This document shows positions 19,497 through 27,556 of a DNA stretch of 64,000 nucleotides, piece after piece. Each line of letters starts with the position of its first letter. Position 1 is the first letter of the stretch. The DNA is from Phenylobacterium sp. (GTDB lineage Bacteria; Pseudomonadota; Alphaproteobacteria; Caulobacterales; Caulobacteraceae). The notes under the pieces were generated by a model that searched no databases, had not been told where the DNA came from, and saw only the letters and a list, made by a program, of their open reading frames with translations. The position numbers and the translations under genes were made by a program. The DNA is taken from assembly GCF_030697925.1 (NCBI RefSeq), contig NZ_JAUYOJ010000173.1:1-64000 (forward strand), in the 5' to 3' direction.

Positions 19497-19634
19497 TGGG
19501 AGGGACCTTCGCTGTGTCAGGGGCCGGTTGGAGACGGCTCAAAGGCGCCCGCCGCCGAGGCCGGAAGCGCGCCGGACGACGTCGGACCTGAACTCGGATG
19601 GGGCGCGGGCGTCCGGCGACGGCCGACGCGCCCG

Positions 19635-20900
19635 CTATCCTCGCAGGCGAATGAGGATCGCACACAGGCCAGCCGCCATCGAGACCAGCGCTCCGAAGAC
19701 AAACAAGCTGGGGTAGCCGCCGGACGCTATGATTCCGGCGGCGATCGCGGGCGCGACCACGCCGGGCGCCGAGCCGGCTGCGAGGAGCAGTCCGAGATCT
19801 CTTCCAGCTGTCTGTTCCGAGGGCAAAACGAGCGTGGCGAGCTTTAGGTCGAGAACAAAATAGGTGCCGAACATCACGCCGATGCCGACGCCAAACAGGA
19901 TCATCACCGACCAGTCCGCATTCAGGGCGGGCAGCAGCGTGACCAACCCGGCGCCGAACGAGACGACCGCCACGATGAACGCGGTCCGGCGCAACCTATC
20001 TGCGACGAAGCCCACGACCGGCGTAACGATCAGCCAGCTGATCGTCATGACTGTTAGCAGCATGCTCACGGCGACACCGGGATTCTGGTGCGGCAGGTTG
20101 GGCACGCCGACGTAGTCCTGGAGGACGTAGAAGAGGTAGCCGTTCACGCCGAAATAGCACAGGAACATCAGGAAGCGGGAGGCGACCGCCAGGGCGAAAT
20201 TGCGGTCCCTGAGGCTCTTGAACTCGTCGAGGGCGCTCGTCAGAGACAGGCGCGGGCGGGGGGGCAGCACCTCATCAAGGCTGGACGGCTCTCGCTCGAG
20301 AGCAATGAGCGCAAACGTCAGAATGGTGAACGGGATGGCCAGGAAGACGTATCCAAGCACCGGATTGGGCGCGAACGCGCCGATGTTGACGCCTCCAAAG
20401 ATGCCGACCGGCGCCCCAAGGCCGATGGCTGCGGACGCAAAGCCCAGCTCCTTCAGGGGAATACGGTCGGGGAGGGCGGCGAGCAGAACCGACTGGTAGT
20501 AGTTCAGCGTGAACCAAAGCAGCGGCATGACGATCATGAGCTGCACCACCGAGTCCGCGAACGCCATCAGCGGCATCAGCGCGATGCTGGCGAGCCAGGA
20601 GAGAACAAGCGACGGGGTCCGACGTCCCCATCGGCTCCGCGTGCGGTCAGAGATGGCTCCGCCCGCAAACAACGCCACGATCGTCGTCAACGACGCGAGC
20701 GTGGATAGGACCGCCAGAGTGCCGACCTTGTCGTCCGGGGTCAGGGCCTCCACGACCGGAGGCAACAGGATGTTCTGGATGCCTTGGAAGATCGTGATCA
20801 GCGAGGCGTAGGCGAGGAACAGGAGCAGCGCCAAGCGTCGCGGCCTGACGCTCAGGGACTGTCGGTGAACCGACGATGAAGCTTCTCCTTGATCGGTCAT
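19635..20900 (-). CDS. MFS transporter, SLC45/sugar-permease-like
   Basis: A 421-residue inner-membrane permease with about twelve hydrophobic segments and an MFS loop motif GGAISDRTRSRWGRR after helix 2, repeated in degenerate form (GFVADRLRR) in the second half. Such proteins import sugars or polyols with protons. The ATG at 20900 has GGAGGA upstream and is preferred over the TTG at 20906. A perfect operator lies 58 bases ahead, so it is the probable inner-membrane uptake step for the island's substrate. Confidence 0.85.
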   Translation of the reverse strand: MTDQGEASSSVHRQSLSVRPRRLALLLFLAYASLITIFQGIQNILLPPVVEALTPDDKVGTLAVLSTLASLTTIVALFAGGAISDRTRSRWGRRTPSLVLSWLASIALMPLMAFADSVVQLMIVMPLLWFTLNYYQSVLLAALPDRIPLKELGFASAAIGLGAPVGIFGGVNIGAFAPNPVLGYVFLAIPFTILTFALIALEREPSSLDEVLPPRPRLSLTSALDEFKSLRDRNFALAVASRFLMFLCYFGVNGYLFYVLQDYVGVPNLPHQNPGVAVSMLLTVMTISWLIVTPVVGFVADRLRRTAFIVAVVSFGAGLVTLLPALNADWSVMILFGVGIGVMFGTYFVLDLKLATLVLPSEQTAGRDLGLLLAAGSAPGVVAPAIAAGIIASGGYPSLFVFGALVSMAAGLCAILIRLRG

Positions 20901-20958
20901 AGCCAAGGTCCTCCATGGGCCGGTATCGCTGAAATAAATCTTCTGTCAAGGCAAAAAT

Positions 20959-20974
20959 TGGAATTGACCTTCCA
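20959..20974 (-). promoter_or_regulatory. Operator TGGAA-N6-TTCCA upstream of MFS gene
   Basis: TGGAATTGACCTTCCA is a perfect inverted repeat identical in architecture to the site before TonB receptor 1. It lies in the spacer shared by the divergent MFS gene and TonB receptor 2 gene; a separate site at 21109 serves the receptor side. Confidence 0.7.
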
Positions 20975-21108
20975 TTGTCGCCCTGGCGCGGCCTGGCCGA
21001 CTTGCGCCCCTGGGCGTCCGACGCGCGCTTTCCTCCCGACCGATGCGCTCGGTCCGACACGGCGCACGCACGCCGCTCGTCGAATGTTTAGTTCATAAAT
21101 TGCATGGA

Positions 21109-21124
21109 CAGAATGTGTGTTCCA
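21109..21124 (+). promoter_or_regulatory. Operator-like site upstream of TonB receptor 2
   Basis: CAGAATGTGTGTTCCA matches the form seen before the iolG-like gene (CAGAA-N6-TTCCA) and ends 37 bases before the receptor start. Together with the perfect site at 20959 it would let one repressor control outer- and inner-membrane transport. Confidence 0.6.
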
Positions 21125-21161
21125 TAATAGGGTGGCGGCAATAATAACGGGGAGAGGGAAT

Positions 21162-23432
21162 ATGACGTCCAAGAACAGCCTTCTGTGCGCGACAGCCTGT
21201 CTGGCGTTGTTTCCCGCGATTGCGACTGCTCAATCGTCGGCCGCCGCAGGCGCGCAGCCCGGCGAGGGTGGCGGGCAAGCGAGCGTCGTCGAGGAAATCA
21301 TCGTCACCGCCAACCGAAGGGCCGAGCGGCTGCAGGACGTGCCGATCAGCGTCACCGCGATCGCTGGCGAAACGCTGCAGGAGCGTGGCGTGCAGAACCC
21401 CGAGGATCTCAGTCGCCTCGCCCCCAGCCTGGTCACCCAGAACAACGCCGCCAACGCCCAGGGAACGAATTTCTCAATCCGAGGCGTGGGCACGTCCAGC
21501 TTCCAACGCTCGGTTGAGCCGAGCGTCGCCGTGGTGATCGATGACATCACACTGATCAGGTCTGAGCTCGCCGTCATCAACTTCACCGATCTGGCCCAGG
21601 TCGAAGTCCTGAATGGACCTCAGGGCTTTCTCTTCGGAAAGAACGCTTCCGCCGGCTTGGTCAACATCCGGACCCGCGATCCAGAACTCGGCGACAGCGG
21701 AGGACGGCTGTTCTCCGAATATGGCCAGCTCAACAACTCCAATAATACTTCATTGTTTCGCGCCCAGGGCATCGCCAACCTCGCCATTCGGGAAGATGCG
21801 GCAGCGCGCTTCAACCTGTTCTACGTGAAGAACTCGGCGCTTCAGGACAACGTCGTACCCAACCCCGCCTTCGATGGCGGCCTAGAGCAGATTGGCGGCT
21901 CGGGGAAACTCCTCTGGCAGCCCAGCGACGCTCTGCGCGTCCTGCTGTCAGCGGACTACATGGACTCTCAAGGCACGGGGGGCGGGGTGGCGACGCTCCG
22001 TAACGCCACGGCGGCAAGCCCGCTCTCCATTGTGCTTCCGGCCATCGGCGTTACGCCGGGTGTGGACAACGACCGGAGCGCTTACAACGGGCTGACCTTC
22101 TATGACCTGAAGGTGGGCGGAGGCCAGGCGCGTATCGACTACGAGTTCGACAGCGGTTTTCGACTGACGAACATTGCAGCCTACCGAGGCTTCAAGACCG
22201 AACAGGCCTTCGACGCGGATTACAGCCCACTGGACCTGGTCCAGTTTTTTGGCGGTGGAATCTCCACCCGTCAGTTCTCGGAAGAACTTCGGCTCGCGTC
22301 CCCGGTCGGTGGAAGGTTGGACTATCAGGTCGGCGTCTTCGTCCTGCAGGCCCGAGTTCGCGAGAGCAACCTCTTGGCGGCGTCACTGGGACAAACACCC
22401 CCGCCAGGGTTCACGACCGTACTGGGTTCCGACAGCTTCTGGCGCCAGAACCTCGGCAGCTACGCGGTTTACGGGCAGGGCACTTACCGGTTCACGGATC
22501 GCTTGAGCCTGACAGCGGGCGCTCGCGTGACCCACGAGACAATCGACATGCGATTTGAGAATACGGCGGGTGGCGGCGTGGCGCCCCTTCTGCCGATCGC
22601 CCCAGACCGCAGCCAAGATCGGAAGGAAAGCAACTTCTCGTGGCGAACGACGCTTCAGTACGACCTGAACGACGATTGGATGATCTATGGGACGGCGGCC
22701 GAGGGCTACAAGGGCCCAGGCTATGCGCAGTACTCCTTCTCCTACGTGAAACCTGAAACGTCGACGCACTTCGAGATCGGTTCGAAAAGCCAGCTTCTTG
22801 ACCGCAAGCTGACCGTCAACGTCTCCGCCTACAACACCGATTTCAAGGACTTCCAGGCCCAGAGCATCGACTTCACGACGCTGTCCTTCCTGCTGCAGAA
22901 CGCGGGCAAGCTCCGCACCCGCGGCGCCGAAGTTCAGGTCATTGCACGACCGACATCGCGCCTGACGCTGAATGCTGGCGTGGCTTACACCGACGCGCGC
23001 TTTCGGGATTTCCAAGGGGACACCTGCTACGTCGGCCAGGTGGACTGCGTGGGGGGAGCCACGGACTCCTCGGGCCGGAGGCTGCCCAATGCTCCGAAGT
23101 GGAAAGGCGTGTTCGACGCGAGCTACGAACAGCCGCTCGGGCGTGACTTCGCAGCCATTTTCAACGTCGGTGTCGTCGCCCAGTCCTCCTACAACTTCCT
23201 CTCGAACGGAGATCCGGACGCCCTTCAGGGCGGCGTCACCACCATCGACCTCGGGGTGACGCTGAACCAAACGGCGCAAAACTGGAGCTTGCGCGCCTTC
23301 TGCCGCAACTGCACGGATGAGCGCTACGTGGCGACGGTCCAGGGACATCCGTTCTTCGGGGCTGATCACATCCAGAACCTGAGCGTTGGCGGGTTCCGTC
23401 AGATCGGGGTGGCCTTGGACCTGTCCTTCTGA
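21162..23432 (+). CDS. TonB-dependent outer-membrane receptor 2
   Basis: A 756-residue TonB-dependent transporter with a signal peptide ending around PAIATAQ, a TonB-box-like EEIIVTANRR, plug motifs (TNFSIRGVGTSSF, VEVLNGPQGFLFGKN) and a barrel ending in LDLSF. The ATG at 21162 has GGGGAGAGGG upstream; the ORF-track start at 21117 lies inside the operator. It is divergent from the MFS gene and a likely uptake route for an inositol derivative. Compared with receptor 1 the plug is recognisably different, so the two may take different substrates. Confidence 0.9.
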   Translation: MTSKNSLLCATACLALFPAIATAQSSAAAGAQPGEGGGQASVVEEIIVTANRRAERLQDVPISVTAIAGETLQERGVQNPEDLSRLAPSLVTQNNAANAQGTNFSIRGVGTSSFQRSVEPSVAVVIDDITLIRSELAVINFTDLAQVEVLNGPQGFLFGKNASAGLVNIRTRDPELGDSGGRLFSEYGQLNNSNNTSLFRAQGIANLAIREDAAARFNLFYVKNSALQDNVVPNPAFDGGLEQIGGSGKLLWQPSDALRVLLSADYMDSQGTGGGVATLRNATAASPLSIVLPAIGVTPGVDNDRSAYNGLTFYDLKVGGGQARIDYEFDSGFRLTNIAAYRGFKTEQAFDADYSPLDLVQFFGGGISTRQFSEELRLASPVGGRLDYQVGVFVLQARVRESNLLAASLGQTPPPGFTTVLGSDSFWRQNLGSYAVYGQGTYRFTDRLSLTAGARVTHETIDMRFENTAGGGVAPLLPIAPDRSQDRKESNFSWRTTLQYDLNDDWMIYGTAAEGYKGPGYAQYSFSYVKPETSTHFEIGSKSQLLDRKLTVNVSAYNTDFKDFQAQSIDFTTLSFLLQNAGKLRTRGAEVQVIARPTSRLTLNAGVAYTDARFRDFQGDTCYVGQVDCVGGATDSSGRRLPNAPKWKGVFDASYEQPLGRDFAAIFNVGVVAQSSYNFLSNGDPDALQGGVTTIDLGVTLNQTAQNWSLRAFCRNCTDERYVATVQGHPFFGADHIQNLSVGGFRQIGVALDLSF

Positions 23433-23474
23433 AGCTTGGCCTCGACCGAGGGGAACTCGTCTTTGTGGATCTGC

Positions 23475-23508
23475 GATGGGGGTGGCGGTCTGCGACCGCC
23501 GCCCCATC
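23475..23508 (+). terminator. Strong hairpin after TonB receptor 2
   Basis: GATGGGGGTGGCGGTC and GACCGCCGCCCCATC pair over about 15 bp with one bulge and a 3-base loop, 42 bases after the receptor stop. Only a short CTT follows, so it may be a transcript-stabilising hairpin or a weak terminator. Confidence 0.45.
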
Positions 23509-23627
23509 TTGATGCAACTGGCCCGCCTACTGTCGAACTCCGCTTGCCTTTTCTGGTTTCGGGTGGCGGCGCTCGAGCGTGATGGAGCGAGGACGGTCAG
23601 CCTGGACGACCAAATAGCGAATACCGA

Positions 23628-23969
23628 TCACTCGCGTGGCGACCCGGCCGCAGGCGTCAGCGTCCGTCCCAACCAGTCGAAGGCGCGTACGTAGAGGTCA
23701 CGCAGGTTGGCGGGGCTGGAGATCAGGTGGCGCTCCCCCCAATAGGTGATCAGCTGGGTGTCCTTGCCTTGCCGATAGAGGGCCGAAAACATCGCCTGGC
23801 TCTGGGTGACGGAGACCTCGTCCTGGTCTCCGGCGATCAGCAGCAACGGGGCCGAGATCCTGTCGGCGGCGACATCGAACGCAATGTCTGGTAGAGTCAG
23901 GTTGTTGAATCTGAGCGCCTTGGCCAATTGCGTATCAAGTACGCAAGCGAGACGTTTCCAAGCCGAGCA
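23628..23969 (-). pseudogene. C-terminal remnant of an S9 prolyl-oligopeptidase-family hydrolase
   Basis: The 99-codon ORF encodes APLLLIAGDQDEVSVTQSQ and GERHLISSPANLRDLY, the Asp- and His-bearing C-terminal part of S9-type peptidases. The usual N-terminal propeller and the GxSxGG nucleophile segment are absent: the frame hits a stop just upstream at 23970-23972. The ORF-track start is only a TTG. It is therefore most likely a truncated relic. Related S9 enzymes include lasso-peptide isopeptidases of this bacterial group, but the fragment is too short to say. It marks the right edge of the island. Confidence 0.6.
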
Positions 23970-24096
23970 TCAACAACACCTCACGGATTTATGATCGACC
24001 TCCGCGAGTGGGCGTATCTCCAAAACTCCAATGAAATCATAAGCGTAGCGATGTGACGGTCGAGTTGACGGCAAATCGTGTCTCGAAACCCAAAAA

Positions 24097-24118
24097 CCGA
24101 AGTATTTTCATATACTTC
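24097..24118. repeat. Perfect 8-bp inverted repeat in an AT-rich spacer
   Basis: CGAAGTAT-N6-ATACTTCG lies in a 200-bp AT-rich stretch between the S9 relic and the small conserved gene at 24168. It could be an operator, a terminator for either side, or the end of a past insertion. Confidence 0.4.
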
Positions 24119-24167
24119 GACTGATCATTGATGATCGAGTGGGAGTGACTCGCGTGATCGACCCGCG

Positions 24168-24467
24168 CTAAACCCGATGCAACCGTAGCGGCTTGGTGTT
24201 CTCTCGGGCGATCAGGCCCTTGGCCTCCAGGTCGAGTTGCACGCCCTTCAGCCACCAGCCGGCCGTGGCGCCGCCTGGAAACAGCGCCTCGGGTAGCAGG
24301 GGCAGCAGGCGCGCCTTGGCATCCGCCACCGCCAGGCCGGGCGCCGCCGCGGGTAGCACGGCGAGGATCGCCTCGCGCATGGCGTTGTACTTGTCGGCGT
24401 CGACCCGCACCGGACGATCCGGACTGTTGGGATTCTCCATCAGGACCTTGTCGGACTGGGCGGTCAT
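24168..24467 (-). CDS. Small conserved protein of unknown function (DUF6958-like)
   Basis: A 99-residue soluble protein. Its start at 24467 overlaps the stop of the GFA-like gene (ATGA), so the two are probably translated together; the longer ORF-track form to 24965 is read-through of that gene. The central part (RVDADKYNAMREAILAVLP, then GWWLKGVQLDLEAKGLI) looks like a small winged-helix-like fold that includes a C-terminal RENTKPLRLHR. I believe it matches DUF6958 but cannot verify this. No function is assigned. Confidence 0.7.
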   Translation of the reverse strand: MTAQSDKVLMENPNSPDRPVRVDADKYNAMREAILAVLPAAAPGLAVADAKARLLPLLPEALFPGGATAGWWLKGVQLDLEAKGLIARENTKPLRLHRV

Positions 24468-25000
24468 GCGGGCAGGCCCTCGACCTTGGGGTTGCGAAAG
24501 CCCATCGCGGCCCACGCCTTCATCAGCCGCCACATGAACCGTCCCGAGTGGCCGGAGTAGCTGGGGATGTCGCCCAGCAGCTCGACGCCTTCCGGCCGCT
24601 CGGCGGCCATGGTCCGCTCGTCCAGCGGCGGCGCTCCCTCGGCCAGGCGGTCGCGATAGACACTCAGCCAGTGGCCACCCTTGAACTCCAGGGCCATCGG
24701 CGCATTGCAGCACTTGGCCACCAGGCGGCGCGTGGTCGAGGCGGGCGTAAGCCGCAACGCCTCCAGCCGCTCGCCGCCCCGCACGCAGCGAACGCGATCC
24801 TTCCGATGCATCACGAAGTCCGTTCCGGCGTCGGCGCGGAGCACCGGCGGCGCCTCGGCCAGCGCCTCGATCTGCCGGCCTGCGTCCTGGCAGCTCTTGC
24901 AGTAGCAGGCCACGCTGAGGATCGGCGGCCCCGCCATTTCGAACGCCACCTGGCCGCAGAGGCACGACGCGAGCAGGGGTTCCTGCCGTCTCCTGTTCAT
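24464..25000 (-). CDS. GFA-like zinc protein (DUF6151 type)
   Basis: A 178-residue protein with cysteine pairs CLCG near residue 13, CYCKSCQ near 33 and CCN near 98, the pattern of the glutathione-dependent formaldehyde-activating (GFA/CENP-V) fold that binds zinc. It lacks an obvious remaining GFA half-site, so it may be a divergent member without that enzyme activity. Divergent from the TetR gene at 25073 with a palindrome between. Confidence 0.7.
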   Translation of the reverse strand: MNRRRQEPLLASCLCGQVAFEMAGPPILSVACYCKSCQDAGRQIEALAEAPPVLRADAGTDFVMHRKDRVRCVRGGERLEALRLTPASTTRRLVAKCCNAPMALEFKGGHWLSVYRDRLAEGAPPLDERTMAAERPEGVELLGDIPSYSGHSGRFMWRLMKAWAAMGFRNPKVEGLPA

Positions 25001-25031
25001 CCGGGTTCTCCCGTCTTCATTCTTGACTAGA

Positions 25032-25046
25032 ACTGGACGGTCCAGT
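25032..25046 (+). promoter_or_regulatory. TetR operator palindrome within a promoter
   Basis: ACTGGAC-G-GTCCAGT is a perfect 15-bp palindrome. It fits between a possible -35 TTGACT (25023-25028) and a -10-like TACTAC (25046-25051) 17 bases later, an arrangement suited to autorepression by the TetR protein starting at 25073. It also lies upstream of the divergent GFA-like gene. Confidence 0.65.
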
Positions 25047-25072
25047 ACTACGAGTCAACCGGGCCGAGGGCA

Positions 25073-25726
25073 ATGACGAAGGCGACCGTCGCCACGAAAC
25101 GTGAGGAACCGGGCCGCTCCGGACGCAAGCGCCGGGCGATCCTCGACGCCGCCGCGGAGATCTTCCTGCGGCAGGGCTATCTGGGCGCCAGCATGGACGA
25201 TGTCGCGGCCCAGGCCGAGGTGTCGAAGCAGACCGTCTACAAGCAGTTCGTGAGCAAGGAGGCGTTGTTCGTCGCGGTCGTGAGCGCCATGACCGGGGCG
25301 GCGGGCGACGAGGTCCAGCGCGAGATCGCTAGGCTGGGCGAGCAGGACGATCCCGCAAAGGAGCTGCTGGCCTATGCCGAGCGGCAGCTGACGGTGGTGC
25401 TGACCCCGCGGCTGATGCAACTTCGCCGCCTGGTGATCGGCGAGGCCAACCGCTTTCCGGCGCTGGGGCGGGCGCTTTACGACGGCGGTCCCGGTCGCGC
25501 CATCGCCGGCCTGGCCATGGCGTTCGCGCGATGGACCGAGCGGGGCCTGCTGGCGATCGAGGATCCGGGGGCTGCGGCGTCGCACTTCAACTGGCTGGTC
25601 ATGGGCGAGCCCGTGAACAACGCGATGCTGTTGGGCGATGAGTCCATCCCGAAGCCGGCGGCGCTGCGTCGTCACGCGGTCGATAGCGTCCGCGTCTTCC
25701 TGGCCGCTTACGGACGCCCGGGCTGA
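25073..25726 (+). CDS. TetR/AcrR-family transcriptional regulator
   Basis: A 217-residue repressor with an N-terminal TetR helix-turn-helix (about residues 20-65; AAEIFLRQGYLGASMDDVAAQAEVSKQTVYKQF) and a ligand-binding C-terminal domain of the AefR-like type. Its own promoter region contains a perfect palindrome, so it probably represses itself and the divergent GFA-like/DUF pair. The ligand is unknown. Confidence 0.9.
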   Translation: MTKATVATKREEPGRSGRKRRAILDAAAEIFLRQGYLGASMDDVAAQAEVSKQTVYKQFVSKEALFVAVVSAMTGAAGDEVQREIARLGEQDDPAKELLAYAERQLTVVLTPRLMQLRRLVIGEANRFPALGRALYDGGPGRAIAGLAMAFARWTERGLLAIEDPGAAASHFNWLVMGEPVNNAMLLGDESIPKPAALRRHAVDSVRVFLAAYGRPG

Positions 25727-25738
25727 GCGTTCGAACGC

Positions 25739-25772
25739 ATTAGCGTTGACTCATCAATGAGTGAATGCTAAT
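25739..25772 (+). promoter_or_regulatory. Extended palindromic ArsR operator overlapping a leaderless promoter
   Basis: ATTAGC...ACTCATCAATGAGT...GCTAAT is a 34-bp palindrome with 15 of 17 pairs matched. It overlaps a possible -35 TTGACT (25746-25751) and an extended -10 TGCTAATTG (25766-25774) at 17-base spacing. That promoter would start transcription at about 25781, the A of the ArsR start codon. Autorepression by the ArsR protein is the simplest reading. Confidence 0.65.
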
Positions 25773-25780
25773 TGATTTCC

Positions 25781-26110
25781 ATGCCCGAAGCCGCCGCCTT
25801 AACCAATGTCATGCGCGCCCTTGCCGATCCAACCCGGCGCGCCGTGTTCGAACGCGTCGTCGGCTCCGACGAGATCACGGTGGCCGAGCTGACCCGAGGG
25901 AGCGGGGTGACGCAGGGGGCCATCTCCCAGCACCTCAAGTCCCTGAAGCAAGCTGGCCTGGTCGCCGAGCGCCCCGAGGGCCGCAACGTCTTCTATCGAG
26001 CCCAGCCCGAGGGGCTTGAGCCGCTATTCGACTGGATGAACCACTACAGCGTCTTCTGGCGCGAAGGGTTCGACAAGCTCCGCAGCCTTTTGAAGGAGAT
26101 AGATCCATGA
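25781..26110 (+). CDS. ArsR-family winged-helix regulator
   Basis: A 109-residue regulator with the ArsR winged helix (ALADPTRRAVFERVV, ITVAELTRGSGVTQGAISQHLKSLKQAGLVAERPEGRNVFY). It lacks the classical metal-binding cysteines, as in the SdpR-like group that is paired with SRPBCC proteins. The ATG at 25781 is preferred over the TTG at 25772. There is no ribosome-binding site, which fits a leaderless transcript from the overlapping promoter. Stop and next start overlap (ATGA), so it is co-translated with the AHSA1 gene. Confidence 0.9.
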   Translation: MPEAAALTNVMRALADPTRRAVFERVVGSDEITVAELTRGSGVTQGAISQHLKSLKQAGLVAERPEGRNVFYRAQPEGLEPLFDWMNHYSVFWREGFDKLRSLLKEIDP

Positions 26111-26574
26111 GCGACGCCGCGATGATGGCCGACACCCAGCAGATTGTCGTCGACGAGGTGTTTCCCCACACCCTGGACGTGGTGTGGAAGACCCTCACGA
26201 GCCCCGAGATGATGGCCCGATGGCTCAGGATGGAGCCCAGGGGCTTCAGGGCCGCAGTGGGGACCCGCTTCACCTATCAGACCACGCCGGCCGGGGCGTG
26301 GGACGGCGTCATTCGCTGCGAAGTGCTCGAAGTCGAGCCGCTGGAACGCCTCTCCTATGCCTGGACGGGCGGCCATGACGGAAACGTCGGATACGGCTCG
26401 CGGCTGGACACCGTGGTGACCTTCCTGCTCTCGGCCGAGGACAACGGGACCCGCATTCGACTTGTCCATTCCGGCTTCGTGCTCCCGAGGAACGAGTCGG
26501 CGTTCAAGAACATGAGCGAGGGCTGGAGGAAGGTCGTTCAGACGATCGACTCGATCGCCGCCGAACAGGCCTGA
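26107..26574 (+). CDS. SRPBCC/AHSA1-domain protein
   Basis: A 155-residue START-like protein with a hydrophobic ligand cavity. Typical features are the opening VVDEVFPHTLDVVWKTLTSPEMMARWL and the C-terminal VHSGF...GWRKVVQTID. ArsR-AHSA1 operons are very common, but the ligand of this type is usually unknown. It overlaps the ArsR stop by 4 bases and is followed by a terminator-like hairpin. Confidence 0.9.
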   Translation: MSDAAMMADTQQIVVDEVFPHTLDVVWKTLTSPEMMARWLRMEPRGFRAAVGTRFTYQTTPAGAWDGVIRCEVLEVEPLERLSYAWTGGHDGNVGYGSRLDTVVTFLLSAEDNGTRIRLVHSGFVLPRNESAFKNMSEGWRKVVQTIDSIAAEQA

Positions 26575-26591
26575 CGCACCCTGGCCGATCG

Positions 26592-26619
26592 CCGAAGGCC
26601 GTCGCAGCGCGGCCTTCGG
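26592..26619 (+). terminator. Hairpin after the ArsR-AHSA1 operon
   Basis: CCGAAGGCC-N10-GGCCTTCGG is a perfect 9-bp stem just after the AHSA1 stop. No T-run follows, so intrinsic termination is possible but not certain. Confidence 0.4.
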
Positions 26620-26741
26620 ATGGCGGAATTTGTGGGAACTATGACGTTTTGGCCATGAGCGGCCGCCCTTAGAATAATCCCGTCAACTCGCTTGGCGGGA
26701 ACCTGCCGGCCTGCACCTGGCCGTGCTCATAGGAGGTTTCG

Positions 26742-27509
26742 ATGAACCAGCCGATAGGCGGACAACCCGCCATGCAGCCGCCCCCGATCGTCTCCCGGCA
26801 GGCGTGGGAGGCCGCGCGCGAGCAGCTGCTCGTAAAGGAGAAAGCCCAGACCCGCGCCCGTGACGCCCTGGCCGCCGAGCGCCGGCGTATGCCGTGGATG
26901 GCCGTGGAGAAGGCCTACGAATTTGAGGGTCCTGACGGCAAGGTGAGCCTGCTCGACCTGTTCGAGGGCCGCCGCCAGCTGATCGTCTACCGCGCCTTCT
27001 TCGAGCCCGGGGTGTTCGGGTGGCCGGATCACGCCTGCCGCGGCTGCTCCATGGTGGCCGACCAGGTCGCCCACGTCGCCCATCTGAACGCCCGCGACAC
27101 CACGCTCGTCTTCGTTTCGCGGGCCCCGCAGGCCGACATCGCGCGCCTTAATGCGCGGATGGGCTGGGAGATCCCCTGGTACACCTTGACCGACGCCTTC
27201 GACGCCGACTTCGGCGTCGACGAGTGGCACGGCACGAACGTGTTCATCCGCGACGGCGACCGCGTGTTCCGCACCTACTTCATCAACTCCCGCGGCGACG
27301 AGGCGATGGGGGGCACGTGGAGCTATCTCGACATCACGCCGCTCGGCCGGCAGGAGGTCTGGGAGGACTCGCCCGAGGGCTATCCCCAGACCCCGCCCTA
27401 CAAATGGTGGAACTGGCACGACAACTACGCCGCCGAGGCCGCGCCCGACCCGAAGTGGGTCGAGGTGTCCGACGCCGGCGAGGCGACGTTCAAGACCCCC
27501 GAAAACTAG
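26742..27509 (+). CDS. DUF899 thioredoxin-like protein
   Basis: A 255-residue cytoplasmic protein of the DUF899 family. It has the family segments VSRQAWEAAREQLLVKEK at the N-terminus, ACRGCSMVADQV with a Cys pair near residue 97, and TLVFVSRAPQADIARLNARMGW. The fold is thioredoxin/peroxiredoxin-like, but the activity is not established. A perfect AGGAGG precedes the ATG. It leads a tight run with the small membrane protein and GFA genes downstream. Confidence 0.9.
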   Translation: MNQPIGGQPAMQPPPIVSRQAWEAAREQLLVKEKAQTRARDALAAERRRMPWMAVEKAYEFEGPDGKVSLLDLFEGRRQLIVYRAFFEPGVFGWPDHACRGCSMVADQVAHVAHLNARDTTLVFVSRAPQADIARLNARMGWEIPWYTLTDAFDADFGVDEWHGTNVFIRDGDRVFRTYFINSRGDEAMGGTWSYLDITPLGRQEVWEDSPEGYPQTPPYKWWNWHDNYAAEAAPDPKWVEVSDAGEATFKTPEN

Positions 27510-27556
27510 CTCGCCGACGCCGATAGGCCGATCGCCCTCACCGCAGGAGAAACGGA

